The notes: generated from the letters alone by a model not told the origin. DNA of 64,000 bases from Aureobasidium sp. EXF-3400 (GCA_024195585.1 SWBL01000071.1:106662-170661), one strand, 5' to 3'; positions 11,923-24,602 are shown, counted from the stretch's first letter. Numbers and translations are program-made.

Positions 11923-14900
11923 TTACTCGGCGAAGTTGGCTTCAGCGCTGGCGAAGAAGTCTTCCCTGCGAATGCCGCTGCGGTCACACATGCTGCGGAA
12001 AATACCTCCCTGGTCATAAAGAGTAATGGGTCGATCGAGCTCGGCGATCTGTCCCTGATCCATGACACAGATACGGTCGTATCCGATGATGGTCTTCAGA
12101 CGATGAGCAATACACAGAAGGGTCTTACCTCGGAAACCCTTGACAATTGTGCGCTGAATCTTTTGATCGGTTTCGAAATCGACTGAAGAGGTCGCCTCAT
12201 CACAGACGATGATACGGCTTCCACGTACAAGAGCACGAGCCAGAGCCATGAGTTGTCGCTGACCAAGGGAGAAGTTCAAACCTTCTTCCTCGACAGGGAC
12301 ATCGAGATGGATACGAGAAGACGAGTCGGCGATGTCTTGCTCCTCACCAACAAGATCAGCTTGGCGAAGTGCACCCCACAGCTCCATGTCTGTATGTTCG
12401 TTGAAAGGGTCGAGGTTACTGCGGACAGTACCCTTGAACAAAGTAGGGTCCTGTGGAATGATCGAAAGACGTGATCGCAAATCTTTGAGACCAATCTTGG
12501 CGATGTCGAGACCATCGACTGTAATGCTTCCGCCACTGAGCTCCACAAGACGGAACAGAGTGGACATGATGGTGGACTTTCCTGCACCAGTACGACCAAC
12601 AACACCAATACGTTCACCTGCTTGGACGTGCATGTTCAGACCCTTAAGAACCAGAGGAAGCCCTTCACGGTAACGCATTTGAACGTTGTCAAAGACAATC
12701 TCTCCCTTCTCGGGCCACGAAGGACGAACCTCGACTGTGTGAAGAGGAGCTTCCTCGTCGAGATTGTTGCCGTAGTAGTAGATACGCTCAGTAGAGTTCA
12801 TGTTGTTCTCGACTTCAGCAAGCTGACGGACAGTGAACTGAATCATCTGCACAACTGAGAGAATGTATGACAGGACCAGACCACCACTACTGGGACTGAC
12901 AGAGAAACTGGCAGTGACAACCAAGATACCAGTGATGAAAACGAGCAGGGTACCGATGGCGTCAAGGCGGACGGACAACCAGCGTTGGTTCGAGAAGGTG
13001 AGATAGTAAGCGGAGTTCATGTTGTCGATCGCGTCACGCACAGATCTCGAGAACTGATCCTGCAATCCGTAGGCACGGATAGTGGCGACACCAGACACTG
13101 CTTCGCTAAAGCGAGAGAAGACGCTGCTACGAAGGACGGCTTCGTGGCGCTTGATCTCACGTGCCGAAGAACGATAGTAGCTTGCAGCGAACAGGAACAT
13201 AACGAACAAGGGACCCAGAGCAGCAGCGAAGTAGTAGTAATAGGCAATGATCAGGATGAAGACGGCAATGATTTGCGCCATTGTCATGAAGAACATGCGG
13301 AAGGAATCAGTCAGGGCGTTGTCCATGGTATCGACATCCTTAGAGAAGCGATTGGTAATGCGTCCGAGTGGTGTTGTGTCGAAGAATGACATTGGCGCGC
13401 GAAGAACTCGAGTGACTGCGTTGTGAAGTAAGGTCTTACTGGCCCGGGTACCACAAATGGTCAGGGTACTGGAGAAGGCGAACATAAGCACGGCCTGCGA
13501 TACACCTAGCGCGGCATAGACTCCAATGTATACTCCTTTGCTGTAGCCGAACTTGTTAGAAGTCCACCACGACAACCACAAACTGGTTGAAATGTTGGCG
13601 CCTTGAGACAGGATAAGGACCAGAAGGATTAGAGGTGCAACAGCAAGAGAACCGGAAGCCTTGATGTAAGCCTTGTAGATATGGAACGAGACACTCTTGA
13701 CCGCACGCTCTTCGGCCTGCATGAGTGCTGCAGCTGGCTTCTTGCCACCACTTGTCTTCTGGACGTCCTTCTTCTCTTCCTCGATCTCATCACCATCGAC
13801 CTCTTCGTCTTCCTTTTCCTTCTTCTCCTCAGTAGCGGTGGTAGCCATGAGCTTCTGGAAGTCTGCGTCGGTCGCCATAAGGGTATCAAATGTGTCGATT
13901 TTGTATGCAGTACCGTCTCGCACCCAAATGATACGGTCGCAGCGATGTAGAACGTGAAGTTGGTGAGTGGCAAGAACACGAGCTTTGTTCCTGAGGAGTC
14001 CGCAGATAGCATTATCTATGATATGTTTTCCAACATGGGCGTCGACAGCCGAAAGTGGATCATCCATGAGGACGATGTCGGCGTTGAAGTAGATGGCTCT
14101 TGCAATGTTCAGACGTTGTTTCTGGCCACCGGATACAGTGATACCTCTCTCTCCAATCTCAGTAAGATCACCGTTAGGAAGCATTTCGAGATCGGGTCTT
14201 AGAGCGCAAGCATCAACCACAGCGTCATACCATTCTTGATCGAAGGGTTTTCCAAAAGTGATGTTTTCCTTGACAGTCGCGTTCTGAATCCAGGCATATT
14301 GAGGGCAGTATGATCGTGAAGCTCCAAAAGTAACCTCGCCTGCAGTCCTGCGCATTTCTCCTCCAAGTGCAGCCAGCATTGAAGTCTTACCAGATCCAAC
14401 ACTTCCGATGACTGCGACAAGTTCATCACGGCCGATCGACAGATTGAGGCCCTTGATCTCGAACGGATGCTCGCCATCTTCGGCCAAAGTAGTGTCGCTG
14501 TCAGCCTGTAGACCAGCACCATTTTTGGCGTTCTTCAGTGCCTCCTTGGTGGCCTTCTTTGCATCCTTTTTAGCTTGCTTTTCAGCCTTTTGGTCGGCTT
14601 TCTTGTCAGCCTTCCTAGCAGCTTTGGCTTCTTTAGATCCCGGAGCTCCAACTGCTTTCTTTTCTGCCTCCTGAGTCTGAGTTCTTTCCCAGGTAAAGTC
14701 AGCGTTCTTCATGACAATGGCGTCCTTGCCTTCATAATCCCAAACGGCTTCATCCAATGCCTCTTCGGCCAGCAAGAAATCTTCGATTCTGCGAATTGAT
14801 GCACTAGCGTCGACAGTCTGGCCAATGACGAGAGGCAGTAAGTTGAGTGGCAGTCTGATACCGTTGAAGAGAGCCAAAGATGAGAAGATCTTTCCTGCTT

Positions 14901-16434
14901 GAAGACTGTGGTCTGTAAGACTGTAGGTAATGAAGGCCAGCATAGAAGCGAACACAGGCATAGACATGGAAACAGCCATGATACCGTTACGAATGTTCAG
15001 CAAGAACTGAATCTTGCCGATTTCTCTGCGTCGAATCTCCTTCAGGCGGTCAAGGAAACTGCTCTCCCATCCAAAGTATTTGACGAATCTTACACCAGCT
15101 AGGATTTCTTGCGTAAGTCCAACTCGCTGATCAGTGACTTTGTTGATGGCCTTTCTGCGAACAAACAAGGTTTTGATTGAGCGACCAAGCAAGGGCATAG
15201 CGACAGCGAGAAGAGCAAAACCAGCCAGTGCACTGTAAGTGATGTTGATAAGAAGCAGGACAAGGGTTAGAACGATGGAGATTGGTGAAGCCCAGATCAT
15301 GTGAAACATTCCAGAAGCTTGATCAATGCGATAGGTGTCGGTAGACATCAAGTTGACAATTCTGCCGTTCGACCAGCCTTCTCCGCCGCCAGAGACTCCT
15401 TTTTTGTCTTTCGGAGCCGACTTCTCCTTCTTGAGCTTCGCTTTCAACCATTTCTTCTCTTCCTTACTGCCAGGAGCGATACCAGGAGGAAGACTAACAG
15501 GCTCAGTACTTGATTTGCCTCCGGCTCTTGCTCTTCCAGACAGTTTCATAGCCTTCTCGAAGATAAGAGCGATCGTGACAGCTCGAGATTGACCACCTAC
15601 AGTCATGCCTCGGTACAGGAAGTGGTTTGTGCAAACGCTCTGAACCATTTGCAAAATAGTGACTGCGAAGACCAGGCCAATACCGTGGCCAATACTGGGT
15701 CTAGGCGTTCCTGTTTTCTCAGCCACGTAGACGTCGGTGGAAAAGTTGATCAGATAACGGAGAACGAAAGGAGCTAAAACTTGGACGATGGAGGCGATGA
15801 GTTCACAGAGTCCTCCCAGTAAGAACTCATTCCGGAAGGTATCAAAGAGGGCCCACTTGAGGGGATTTTCGGTTCCATTATCGACTCTCTTTTTGAAGGC
15901 GACCTTGAGTCTTGCAGATAATACATCTACACTGCGATCCGGGTTGACTTTCCACAAGTCATTGAGTTCGAGTGGTCGTTGGTATCCAACGTTCATTATG
16001 GGGGCCATCCATTGGAAGGTAAGATGGCTGAAGAAACTGGCTTTGTATTCTCTCGACTCTCCCTGTTCGGTGGGTATCGGCGGCTTGTGTTTACTCTTGA
16101 ATGGGTTTATCTTCTCGCTCCATTTCTGCTTTTCGTCGTCTATGCCTCTTTGACTTTTGTCATCTGGCGTCTCATTGCTGCTCGAGGCAGATGTCCAGTC
16201 ACTCTGGTGACGGTTGATTGCAGTGTGGCCATGCTTCTCTGCGTCATGTTCTTCGGACTCCTTTTGTTGGACATATTCCCGATCCAGTACTTTCTCGTCG
16301 TTCAGTTCCTTCGCTGTGCCGACTCTTTCTAGAGGCTCAATGGCTACAGATCCATGTTGTGCGGTGTCGGCAGCCGGAGGCGGGTTGTTTGCGTCGCCTG
16401 ATGTCCAGACCGTGTCTGGCACTGGGGCTGACAT
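11923..16434 (-). CDS. ABCC-type multidrug transporter, YOR1-like
   Basis: A single 1503-residue ORF with the order TMD1-NBD1-TMD2-NBD2. The YRPLELNDLWKVNPDRSVD motif before TMD1 is characteristic of the fungal Yor1 subgroup. NBD1 has Walker A GSVGSGKT near residue 675, signature VSGGQKQR and Walker B LMDDPLSAVDAHVG. NBD2 has Walker A GRTGAGKS near 1278, degenerate signature FSLGQRQ and Walker B VCDEATSSVD. A Lys/Ala-rich stretch of about 50 residues separates the first strand of NBD1 from its Walker A. There is no extra N-terminal TMD0, so it is the short MRP form. Yor1 proteins are plasma-membrane efflux pumps for oligomycin and other organic anions. Substrate here is inferred only. Confidence 0.9.
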   Translation of the reverse strand: MSAPVPDTVWTSGDANNPPPAADTAQHGSVAIEPLERVGTAKELNDEKVLDREYVQQKESEEHDAEKHGHTAINRHQSDWTSASSSNETPDDKSQRGIDDEKQKWSEKINPFKSKHKPPIPTEQGESREYKASFFSHLTFQWMAPIMNVGYQRPLELNDLWKVNPDRSVDVLSARLKVAFKKRVDNGTENPLKWALFDTFRNEFLLGGLCELIASIVQVLAPFVLRYLINFSTDVYVAEKTGTPRPSIGHGIGLVFAVTILQMVQSVCTNHFLYRGMTVGGQSRAVTIALIFEKAMKLSGRARAGGKSSTEPVSLPPGIAPGSKEEKKWLKAKLKKEKSAPKDKKGVSGGGEGWSNGRIVNLMSTDTYRIDQASGMFHMIWASPISIVLTLVLLLINITYSALAGFALLAVAMPLLGRSIKTLFVRRKAINKVTDQRVGLTQEILAGVRFVKYFGWESSFLDRLKEIRRREIGKIQFLLNIRNGIMAVSMSMPVFASMLAFITYSLTDHSLQAGKIFSSLALFNGIRLPLNLLPLVIGQTVDASASIRRIEDFLLAEEALDEAVWDYEGKDAIVMKNADFTWERTQTQEAEKKAVGAPGSKEAKAARKADKKADQKAEKQAKKDAKKATKEALKNAKNGAGLQADSDTTLAEDGEHPFEIKGLNLSIGRDELVAVIGSVGSGKTSMLAALGGEMRRTAGEVTFGASRSYCPQYAWIQNATVKENITFGKPFDQEWYDAVVDACALRPDLEMLPNGDLTEIGERGITVSGGQKQRLNIARAIYFNADIVLMDDPLSAVDAHVGKHIIDNAICGLLRNKARVLATHQLHVLHRCDRIIWVRDGTAYKIDTFDTLMATDADFQKLMATTATEEKKEKEDEEVDGDEIEEEKKDVQKTSGGKKPAAALMQAEERAVKSVSFHIYKAYIKASGSLAVAPLILLVLILSQGANISTSLWLSWWTSNKFGYSKGVYIGVYAALGVSQAVLMFAFSSTLTICGTRASKTLLHNAVTRVLRAPMSFFDTTPLGRITNRFSKDVDTMDNALTDSFRMFFMTMAQIIAVFILIIAYYYYFAAALGPLFVMFLFAASYYRSSAREIKRHEAVLRSSVFSRFSEAVSGVATIRAYGLQDQFSRSVRDAIDNMNSAYYLTFSNQRWLSVRLDAIGTLLVFITGILVVTASFSVSPSSGGLVLSYILSVVQMIQFTVRQLAEVENNMNSTERIYYYGNNLDEEAPLHTVEVRPSWPEKGEIVFDNVQMRYREGLPLVLKGLNMHVQAGERIGVVGRTGAGKSTIMSTLFRLVELSGGSITVDGLDIAKIGLKDLRSRLSIIPQDPTLFKGTVRSNLDPFNEHTDMELWGALRQADLVGEEQDIADSSSRIHLDVPVEEEGLNFSLGQRQLMALARALVRGSRIIVCDEATSSVDFETDQKIQRTIVKGFRGKTLLCIAHRLKTIIGYDRICVMDQGQIAELDRPITLYDQGGIFRSMCDRSGIRREDFFASAEANFAE

Positions 16435-17574
16435 GTTCCGGGAGGCGTACTATGGGTCGCAGGCTCAGACTTGATGGAAGACGGATTCAGGATGGGGAGC
16501 GGACGACAGCGATAACATTCTGAGCGACAGGCAGCAACCCATTTCATGACGCCTCCATGTCTGTATCGTCCCGAGTCGGCCTCCGCTTGTCCCGTCTTTG
16601 ATGCATCTTCGATGGAGGCAAGGCGCTAACGGGCATAAGCTTTTTTGATAGCGAACATTGGTAAGCCGCGCACGCTGCTGATCTGCAGTCAAGCGTCATG
16701 CACATGAGACAACATAGAACTATGCATTATCACTCGTGGCTAATATGCACGCCACCTTGTTGTAACAGAGCTAGAGTCAAATCAGCAACTCTTGGTTATT
16801 CTCGGTCTATATTGCGAAGAGCTCAATACGCGCACAATTCTTAGATCGCAGTTGTCGTATTGGTAAGCATTCCAACGTTCTATAGGATTATCTATCGGCT
16901 GGTCGAAAAAGTCGGCAGGTCGGCGAAACGCCTTCCTCCACATTTTCCGATGCAGATAAACAAAAATACGGCAGATCTGAACTGCAGATTTTCAGCAACA
17001 AGGTTCAGCCTCACAAGGCTTGTCTCCGCTTGTCTTTGCCTTCAGGACTCAGTTGCTGCCGGCTTATTGTTGCGCCATGGCACTGGCAGTCGTGGTATCC
17101 TCTTACAAATCGACCCATCTCAGCTTCCATGTCAACACTTGAAGGATGAATACGAAGAGGATTCGACGATTGCAAGCTGAACGATAGAGGAAACAACTCC
17201 TGCAACCTGCACCAATCATGTCTTCATGATTGACCTGCCCTATTTGGCGACTGTGCCGACAGCCGAAACTCCGTAGTCCTAAGTCCGTAGAGCAGATCGA
17301 CTGAGTTGAGCAACCAATCCAACTGTCCACACGAGTTTAGGGAAGTGGTCTACTTGCACTGATCTCGAAGATAAACGTTTGGACATCTGCCTGACTTGAA
17401 CACATTTGCGAACTAGAGGCAGGCTGAGGAAGGTAAGGCAATCTTGTGTACAAATGATCGTCGGCTACCGAAAAGTCCGACAATGCCTCGGCCGACCCCC
17501 GTATTCGTCGTATCCCGCATCCTACTACTCAGCTCCATCTGCGCATACCGGTAGCTCGTCCATCTGCAAACACA
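16435..17574. other. divergent promoter region, YOR1-like / PEX10
   Basis: 1.1 kb without a convincing gene. It holds two copies of a GAAAA(A)GTC(G/C)G-type word (about 16900 and 17470) and a CCAAT at 17314-17318. Upstream ATGs overlapping the ABC transporter start in another frame occur near 16547. Confidence 0.45.
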
Positions 17575-18726
17575 ATGTCCGACTTTGTGCACGATCGAGC
17601 TCCCAAGACCAATGACACTTCGTTCCAGTATCCATTTGCCTCAGCGCCAGACATCATCCGATCACACCAGAAGGATGCCTACTTCCAGGGCGTCTTGCTA
17701 GAGCGCCTCTCCTCCGTGCTACGGAATCTATATGGCGCTCGCTTTGCCCAAACACACATGACGGGAACGCGCACTTTCGCCGACCTGCTGTACTTGTCTT
17801 TGACCACTCTGGCTGGCAACCGCACATTAGGCGAGGAGTATTGCGACATTGTCCAGGTCGAGGATGATACGCTGCGCCTTCCCAGCGCATACAGAAGAGG
17901 AGGATACATACTCGCCAGCGTCCTACTGCCATACGGTCTCACAAGGATCCTACCAGCCTTTCGAAGAAAGTTGCGCGCAAAGTTAGAGGCTTCTCTGCGG
18001 CGACGAAACAGTAAGCCTGATCAGTCATCTTCGTGGCTGACCAACCTACAATCTTACATTCTTCGGAACCTCGACACCATCACTTCTCCTTCGCCGATAC
18101 ACGCTCTCAGTCTGACAGCCTTTTACTTTACCGGTGCTTACTACCACCTCGCCAAGCGTATGAGTGGCCTTCGGTATATCTTCACGAGACGTCTTGATCC
18201 AAGCGAGCAACGCATCGGCTACGAAGTGCTCGGTGTGCTATTGGTCCTACAACTCGGCGTCCAAGCCTATCTCCACGCCCACGAGACTTATTCTTCTGTC
18301 CCTGTTGTCAGCAATGCCGCGAGTCTGAGCGGAGGAAGCGCCGTGCTTGACAATGGTGTCGAAGTCTCGCTAGATCCAAATGCCTACAGCCCAAACAACG
18401 CTCTGCTGTTCGAAGACGGCAGTGCTCAGCGCGATACTTCCACTCTACACAGCAAGATTTCTAGGATGACACACACCCCTCTGCCGCCTTCAGACTCGGA
18501 AGCTGCCATCCTCAACCTCGAAGACGAAGAAAAGCTCGCTTGGATAGAGAGCAGTCAACAAAGAAAGTGCACGCTGTGTCTGGAACCTATGCGTGATCCT
18601 AGCGCCACCACTTGCGGTCATGTGTTTTGCTGGACCTGTATCGCAGATTGGGTGAGGGAGAAGCCTGAGTGCCCGTTGTGTAGACAGGCTGTCATGGCCC
18701 AGCATATACTGCCACTCAGAAGTTAG
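17575..18726 (+). CDS. PEX10: peroxisomal RING E3 ligase Pex10
   Basis: A single-exon protein of 383 residues. The N-terminal Pex2/Pex12 domain (FASAPDIIRSHQKDAYFQ, then a GEEYCDI segment) contains the hydrophobic membrane helices around residues 110-245. The C-terminus holds a C3HC4 RING at about 330-369: CTLCLE, CGHVFCWTC and CPLCR, with all eight ligands present. Pex10 is part of the Pex2-Pex10-Pex12 retrotranslocation channel and ubiquitinates Pex5 for recycling. The length is normal. Start at 17575 follows a CACA leader and gives the expected short N-terminus. Confidence 0.93.
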   Translation: MSDFVHDRAPKTNDTSFQYPFASAPDIIRSHQKDAYFQGVLLERLSSVLRNLYGARFAQTHMTGTRTFADLLYLSLTTLAGNRTLGEEYCDIVQVEDDTLRLPSAYRRGGYILASVLLPYGLTRILPAFRRKLRAKLEASLRRRNSKPDQSSSWLTNLQSYILRNLDTITSPSPIHALSLTAFYFTGAYYHLAKRMSGLRYIFTRRLDPSEQRIGYEVLGVLLVLQLGVQAYLHAHETYSSVPVVSNAASLSGGSAVLDNGVEVSLDPNAYSPNNALLFEDGSAQRDTSTLHSKISRMTHTPLPPSDSEAAILNLEDEEKLAWIESSQQRKCTLCLEPMRDPSATTCGHVFCWTCIADWVREKPECPLCRQAVMAQHILPLRS

Positions 18727-20519
18727 GTCGGTTGCATATAAGACAACATAAGGCATTCTAATGAGAAATGATCACAAGAAGAAAATAATTCCAGCGACTT
18801 TGCCGCGAAAACGAACTGACCATCTAATGGCGTCTACTCAAGGACCAAGAACACTCCTGAACCAAAGCTAGAGCATGTGTCCATCGTTTGAAATATCTAA
18901 AGATTACCCAGACTAAGCTGTACATCGCAATGCTTTACACTCTCAACCTGAAAAGCCCTCTCGTATGCATATCCTAGCCCCAATCAGCAGACGAGTTTTT
19001 TTGATTCGAACTTCGTTGTGACTGTATCTCTGGAATGGTCATACTCTCCATGAGATCTTGTATTCTTGTGTGTGCTACGAGCTGCCTTGTGTCTAACGAG
19101 CGCTGTAGTATATCATGGTAACGACCTGTCAAGCTCGGTTACCAGCCTGAGCGCTTACAATCTCGTCAAGTCTTCAAGAGCCGGTCGTGCTAGGGAAGAG
19201 TGTCCGCGCGCGGTACAGTGTCCTCCTAGGCGCGTCGAAAGGCTAAAGGAACAGGTTTCTATCTCCTTAAAGTCCTAAACCCTAGAGGACCAGGGGAGCT
19301 ACAACCAAGTCTCACACAGCCATCGTCCAGTGTACTGGCCTTGTAGGTGGAGATCTTGAACCGACACACTCTAGGCCTCGTCTTTGATGGCGATCGCGCT
19401 GCTATGGCAATGAGGCCTACGAGATGGTGGGAGACGTTCTTCGATAGTAGAGACGTCTCTGAGGGTGACTGACTTGACCCTGATGGGACGTCCCCATAAC
19501 AAGTCTGACAAAACGTAACTTGGACCACTGCTCGGGACACATCAAGTATGCTGGGCAAGATTCGCACGCCCAGCGCCACCATGCCTTCAGGTGCTTGCTC
19601 ACAAGCGTGACCAATGTGATGTAGAGATGTTTCGGGGCCACACCATTAGACTACACACTGACTGAGCCATGCAGGAACGGGTTGAATCTAGAGGGACGGC
19701 TGTGCATGGTAGGCATGAGACTGATCTGGAACATCCGGGTATAGTCTTATGCGTCTCTTTACGTTGGCGAGCATTGTGGACTTGGAGATCGTTTGCATAT
19801 AGACGCTCGACATTGACAGAGGGGTCATCCCATGAGTTGGGCAAGATGATGACGAGACACAGACCTCGAGACGATCAGAACGATGAGTCGTATCCTAAGT
19901 CATGATGATCAGCCAGATACGTTAACAAAAAACACACCTTACACATGATCTGTCCCCTCCAAGCAACACCAACACATTCACCATCTCAAACGGTCGTTCA
20001 CACATCAGGTCGGGAAACCCGCTTCTACACATTTGCACCCCATGACTCACGACGCAAAAGCAGACTTGAATATCCAGCGCGACGGCATGAACAAACAGAG
20101 GGATGCCAGTGCGAAGGTCTTTTAGGTCTCTCGATCCCCTTAAAGAAGGTAGAATAAAGCGGTGTGTCGCGTGGCTGCACCGTCGCAGAAGGCTTCGCAG
20201 TTGTTTGATGATGGCGGACGTGTTGGCGATGACAGAGATGGATGAAGAGTATGTGAAAAGTTGAGGTTTGTTTTTGGTTTGGCGTTGAGGAAATGGCGAT
20301 GTGTTTGCGTTGCCATGAAGCATGAGGGAAGGAAGCAGCAATTCGCACCTTCCCTTTTATCGCGACTCACAATCCCATCACGATTACTCGGACTCGAAAA
20401 TGTTAAAAATACTGCATGCGAACTGCATCTCATAAACCCATTCCAGATCGATTCATTAATGCTTCATTGCTGTTTAGTAGTACATGGCAGTTTCGAGGTA
20501 AATCACTCAGCGCTGGAAT
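18727..20519. other. 1.8 kb gene-free interval
   Basis: This is the longest stretch without a gene, between the convergent PEX10 and dehydrogenase genes. ORFs up to about 140 codons exist but have no protein-like composition or recognisable motif. I see no repeat, tRNA or transposon signature. Confidence 0.5.
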
Positions 20520-21668
20520 CTAGCCAGCCTTGACACCATGACCACCAATCTTCCTCTTTTCCGCCAAGATACTTTTATATTCCTACATCCGAGTCAGATC
20601 TTCTCTATGATCAAAGCAGCAATATTTGGGTATACTCACCTCGCAAGCTAACCTGACAGCATCCACAAAATCAACCCGTGGGTAGTAGCCCAGCAATCGT
20701 TTCGCCTTTTCGTTACTGGCATACCTAGTCCCAACAGCATCCTTGACACTCCCTCGACTCAATGTACTCGCTGTTGCTCCTGAAACCCACGACATAACCT
20801 CGGCTAACAATCCAGCAACCCAGGCCAAAGACGTAGGCACGACAAACTGGAATGGCGGAACATGGTCAAAATGCTTCCAGATAGCCAGCATGAAATCGCG
20901 GAAGTACACAGGTTGCTGATTGGACACGAACATTGCATGGCCGGCTGCAGATTCAGGAAAAGGTTTGGTTGAGAGGAGATTTTCAAGTGCGAGAAGATGG
21001 GCATCTGCAATGTTTGTGATGTACACAAAATCGTACATGTTGTCGCCTGTACCAATTATCCATGGTGTCTCGCCCTTAGCGATGCATGCATGAATTGTGG
21101 CAATCACTCCGTAGCTGTCTCCAGGTCCGATAATGGTGGCAGGGCGCAAAGCACAGGTTTTGAAGTTCGTGGTATTTGCAGCTAGGACGGCGAGTTCGCC
21201 TGGTGCTTTACTCGCTCCATAGGCCAGAGTAGCGTGGCCGATTGGTAAATCCTCAGTCATGTTCGGGTAGTCGTGGTCCAGGTCGTCTGATACCACTGTA
21301 CAACTTGATGTGTGCACGAATGCTTTGCATTTCGTCTTTTGAGCCGCGGAAAGGACATTCAGAGTTCCGAGGTGGTTGATGGCAAACACTTTGTCCCTTA
21401 GGGCCTTGGAGTTGCTGTAGCGTAGACTGCCATTGGGTACCCAGCCAGCTACATTGACTATCGCATCAGGATTGGATTTGCGAATGGCAGCATCCACTTC
21501 AGAAGCTTGCGTTATATCTGCTTGTATGTAATCGACACCAGATTGAGGAAGCGGCGGTGGTCGTAGATCTAGGTTTGTTAAAGTCCAGTCCGAATGTATG
21601 TTTCGTATCGCCGTGACAACTGCTTGTCCTAGAAAGCCGGAAGCACCGGTTACGAGTACATGAGGCAT
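20520..21668 (-). CDS. NAD(P)-dependent sterol/3-beta-HSD-type dehydrogenase (extended SDR)
   Basis: Two exons, 21668-20640 and 20582-20520 (363 residues). The intron has a GTGAGT donor and GATGTAG acceptor. Without splicing the ORF runs 18 codons past the donor, whereas exon 2 supplies an EYKSILAEKRK tail that suits the family. The N-terminal Rossmann motif is VTGASGFLGQAVV and the active-site YGASK (YxxxK) is present. The pattern resembles the C-3 sterol dehydrogenase Erg26 and 3-beta-hydroxysteroid dehydrogenases, but with 363 residues and changes it may be a paralogue with another substrate. A hydrophobic stretch (SLAWVAGLLAEVMSWV) could touch a membrane. Divergent from the NAT9-like gene. 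Confidence 0.8.
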
Positions 21669-22079
21669 GCTGAGTGTACTTTCACTGTGTTTGATACAAA
21701 GCTGGGTTCCGAGATGAAAGTCAAATTGGAAATAAGGATTGAAGTTGCCGTCTTGCAGGTGGATTCGAAAACATGGCGAGAAACAGCATTTCGAAGTGTA
21801 CAGAATGACGCCACGAGATCAAATCCTGATCGAGGGAACACGATACGCCGGTTCAGTACTCAGCCTCAACAGCAGCTAACTTAAGATATCCCAGATGATT
21901 CAGACATCGTCCGATGTCTTAAATGCGTTGTGATGGCTGTAAGATGGCGGAGTATGCGAGTTCACAAAGACACCTTCGTTGGTGAACTCTGAACAACCAG
22001 TCTTGGCAAGCACGACAGAAATCTAGCGAGCGTCCTGCTTTGTTTTTTATCCACAGACATCTTCAGGCACAACTCCAAC
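21669..22079. other. divergent promoter, dehydrogenase / NAT9-like
   Basis: 411 bp between two start codons. No motif stands out. Confidence 0.4.
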
Positions 22080-23001
22080 ATGTTGCTTAACGAGCATACA
22101 GGTAAGAGACAGCTATCTAGTTGCGGATGTATGTGGTAGAGTCTGAACATACGTGCTCGCAGCATTGGTGACATCTCAAATCTTGTTGTGTCCTTACAGC
22201 GAGCATCATGTACCAACATATCACGAATGGATGAAAGACGAGGTATGTCAAGATTACTATAAATCCATTTTTCCTATTTCATCTACTCTCATGTTTCATT
22301 CTCGCCTCGTCTCCACATTCCTCATCACTCCCATTCGCAATCTTCAAGATGGAAATAAAAACATATACAAACAAAAAGAAAAGGAACTCCAAGAGCTCAC
22401 GGCTTCTGAGCCTCTGCGCCTCTCCGAAGAATACGACATGCAACGATCATGGCGCCAGGACTCGGACAAATTGACTTTCATCGCCTGTCTGCCTCCCTCT
22501 TCGCCTGCAGACTCGAATACAACCATCACACCCAAGCAAGACGATGCACCATCTCGCATGATCGGCGACATCAACCTCTTTCTCATCGATGACGATGACG
22601 ATGATGATGAACCCAGCACCTCCGGCCCTAGATCCGTCCTCGGCGAGATTGAGCTCATGATAGCAGTAAAGTCACAGCACCGTAAAGGACACGGTCGCGC
22701 TTCCCTCCTTGCCTTCATGCACTATATCCTCACAAAAACACCCTCCATTCTGCAGGAATACAGCAAAGGTCAAGCAGCACATCTCCGCTACCTTCGAGTC
22801 AAGATCTCAAAGGACAATGTCAAGAGCATTGCTTTGTTTGAGAGCGTTGGATTCGTGAGGACGAGTGCAGAGGCTAATTACTTTGGAGAACTGGAATTGA
22901 GATTGCAGGTCCAAGGGAGAGAAGACACTGTCTTGACTGATCTGGAGAAGGTCAAAGGGTGGAATGTGACGCCTTCTTTTGTTGAGTATCGCGAAGCGTA
23001 G
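22080..23001 (+). CDS. GNAT N-acetyltransferase, NAT9-like
   Basis: Three exons, 22080-22101, 22163-22242 and 22384-23001 (720 nt, 239 residues). A 22-base first exon encodes MLLNEHT. Splicing then yields ALVTSQILLCPY..EHVPTYHEWM.DEELQELTASEPL, which tracks the conserved start of NAT9 proteins and supports both junctions. The family signature LSEEYDMQRSWRQDSDKLTFI and GDINLFL follow. The acetyl-CoA loop is RKGHGRASL, and FESVGF is the usual late strand. An Asp run (about seven residues) interrupts the region after NLFLI. Intron 2 (141 nt) is stop-free and in frame, so an isoform 47 residues longer could be made. The physiological substrate in fungi is unknown. Confidence 0.87.
22588..22611 (+). 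repeat. GAT/GAC triplet repeat, Asp run
   Basis: Seven consecutive Asp codons, mixed GAT and GAC, lie in a surface loop of the NAT9-like protein. It may be length-variable between strains. Confidence 0.6.
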
Positions 23002-23179
23002 GCGTTCAAGAATGCTATGTTATACTCATAGTACCCATGCCAATTGAAAAGATTCCAAAGGTATAAAACAGAGAAGGAGAAAATGACAACTTTTGGTTGT
23101 TTTGAAATTTTTGCCCATTTTTGGCCACACTCATTATCTTTCGTTATAAATCATACCAAGATCCGAGTGGAGCATCACT

Positions 23180-24467
<1,288 letters not shown>

Positions 24468-24595
24468 GGTGTATGAGGAACGAGGATATCAATGAGAATA
24501 CTTGAAAATGTGCAAAACAAGAACGAATTGGGGTATCAAGACGAGTTCGGACAGGAAACAATGATGGAAGCGGAAGAGAAAGGTAAATATGTTCG

Positions 24596-24602
24596 TGAGT
24601 CA
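24596..24602. promoter_or_regulatory. Gcn4/CpcA-type site TGAGTCA
   Basis: A perfect TGA(C/G)TCA heptamer lies 129 bp upstream of the DAHP synthase start. General amino-acid (cross-pathway) control activates DAHP synthase genes in yeast and Aspergillus through this element. Binding here is inferred. Confidence 0.5.

Noticed and set aside
19259..19582. 107-codon minus-strand ORF in the gene-free gap
   Set aside because: No protein-like pattern or splice-linked partner; the length is within chance for this base composition.
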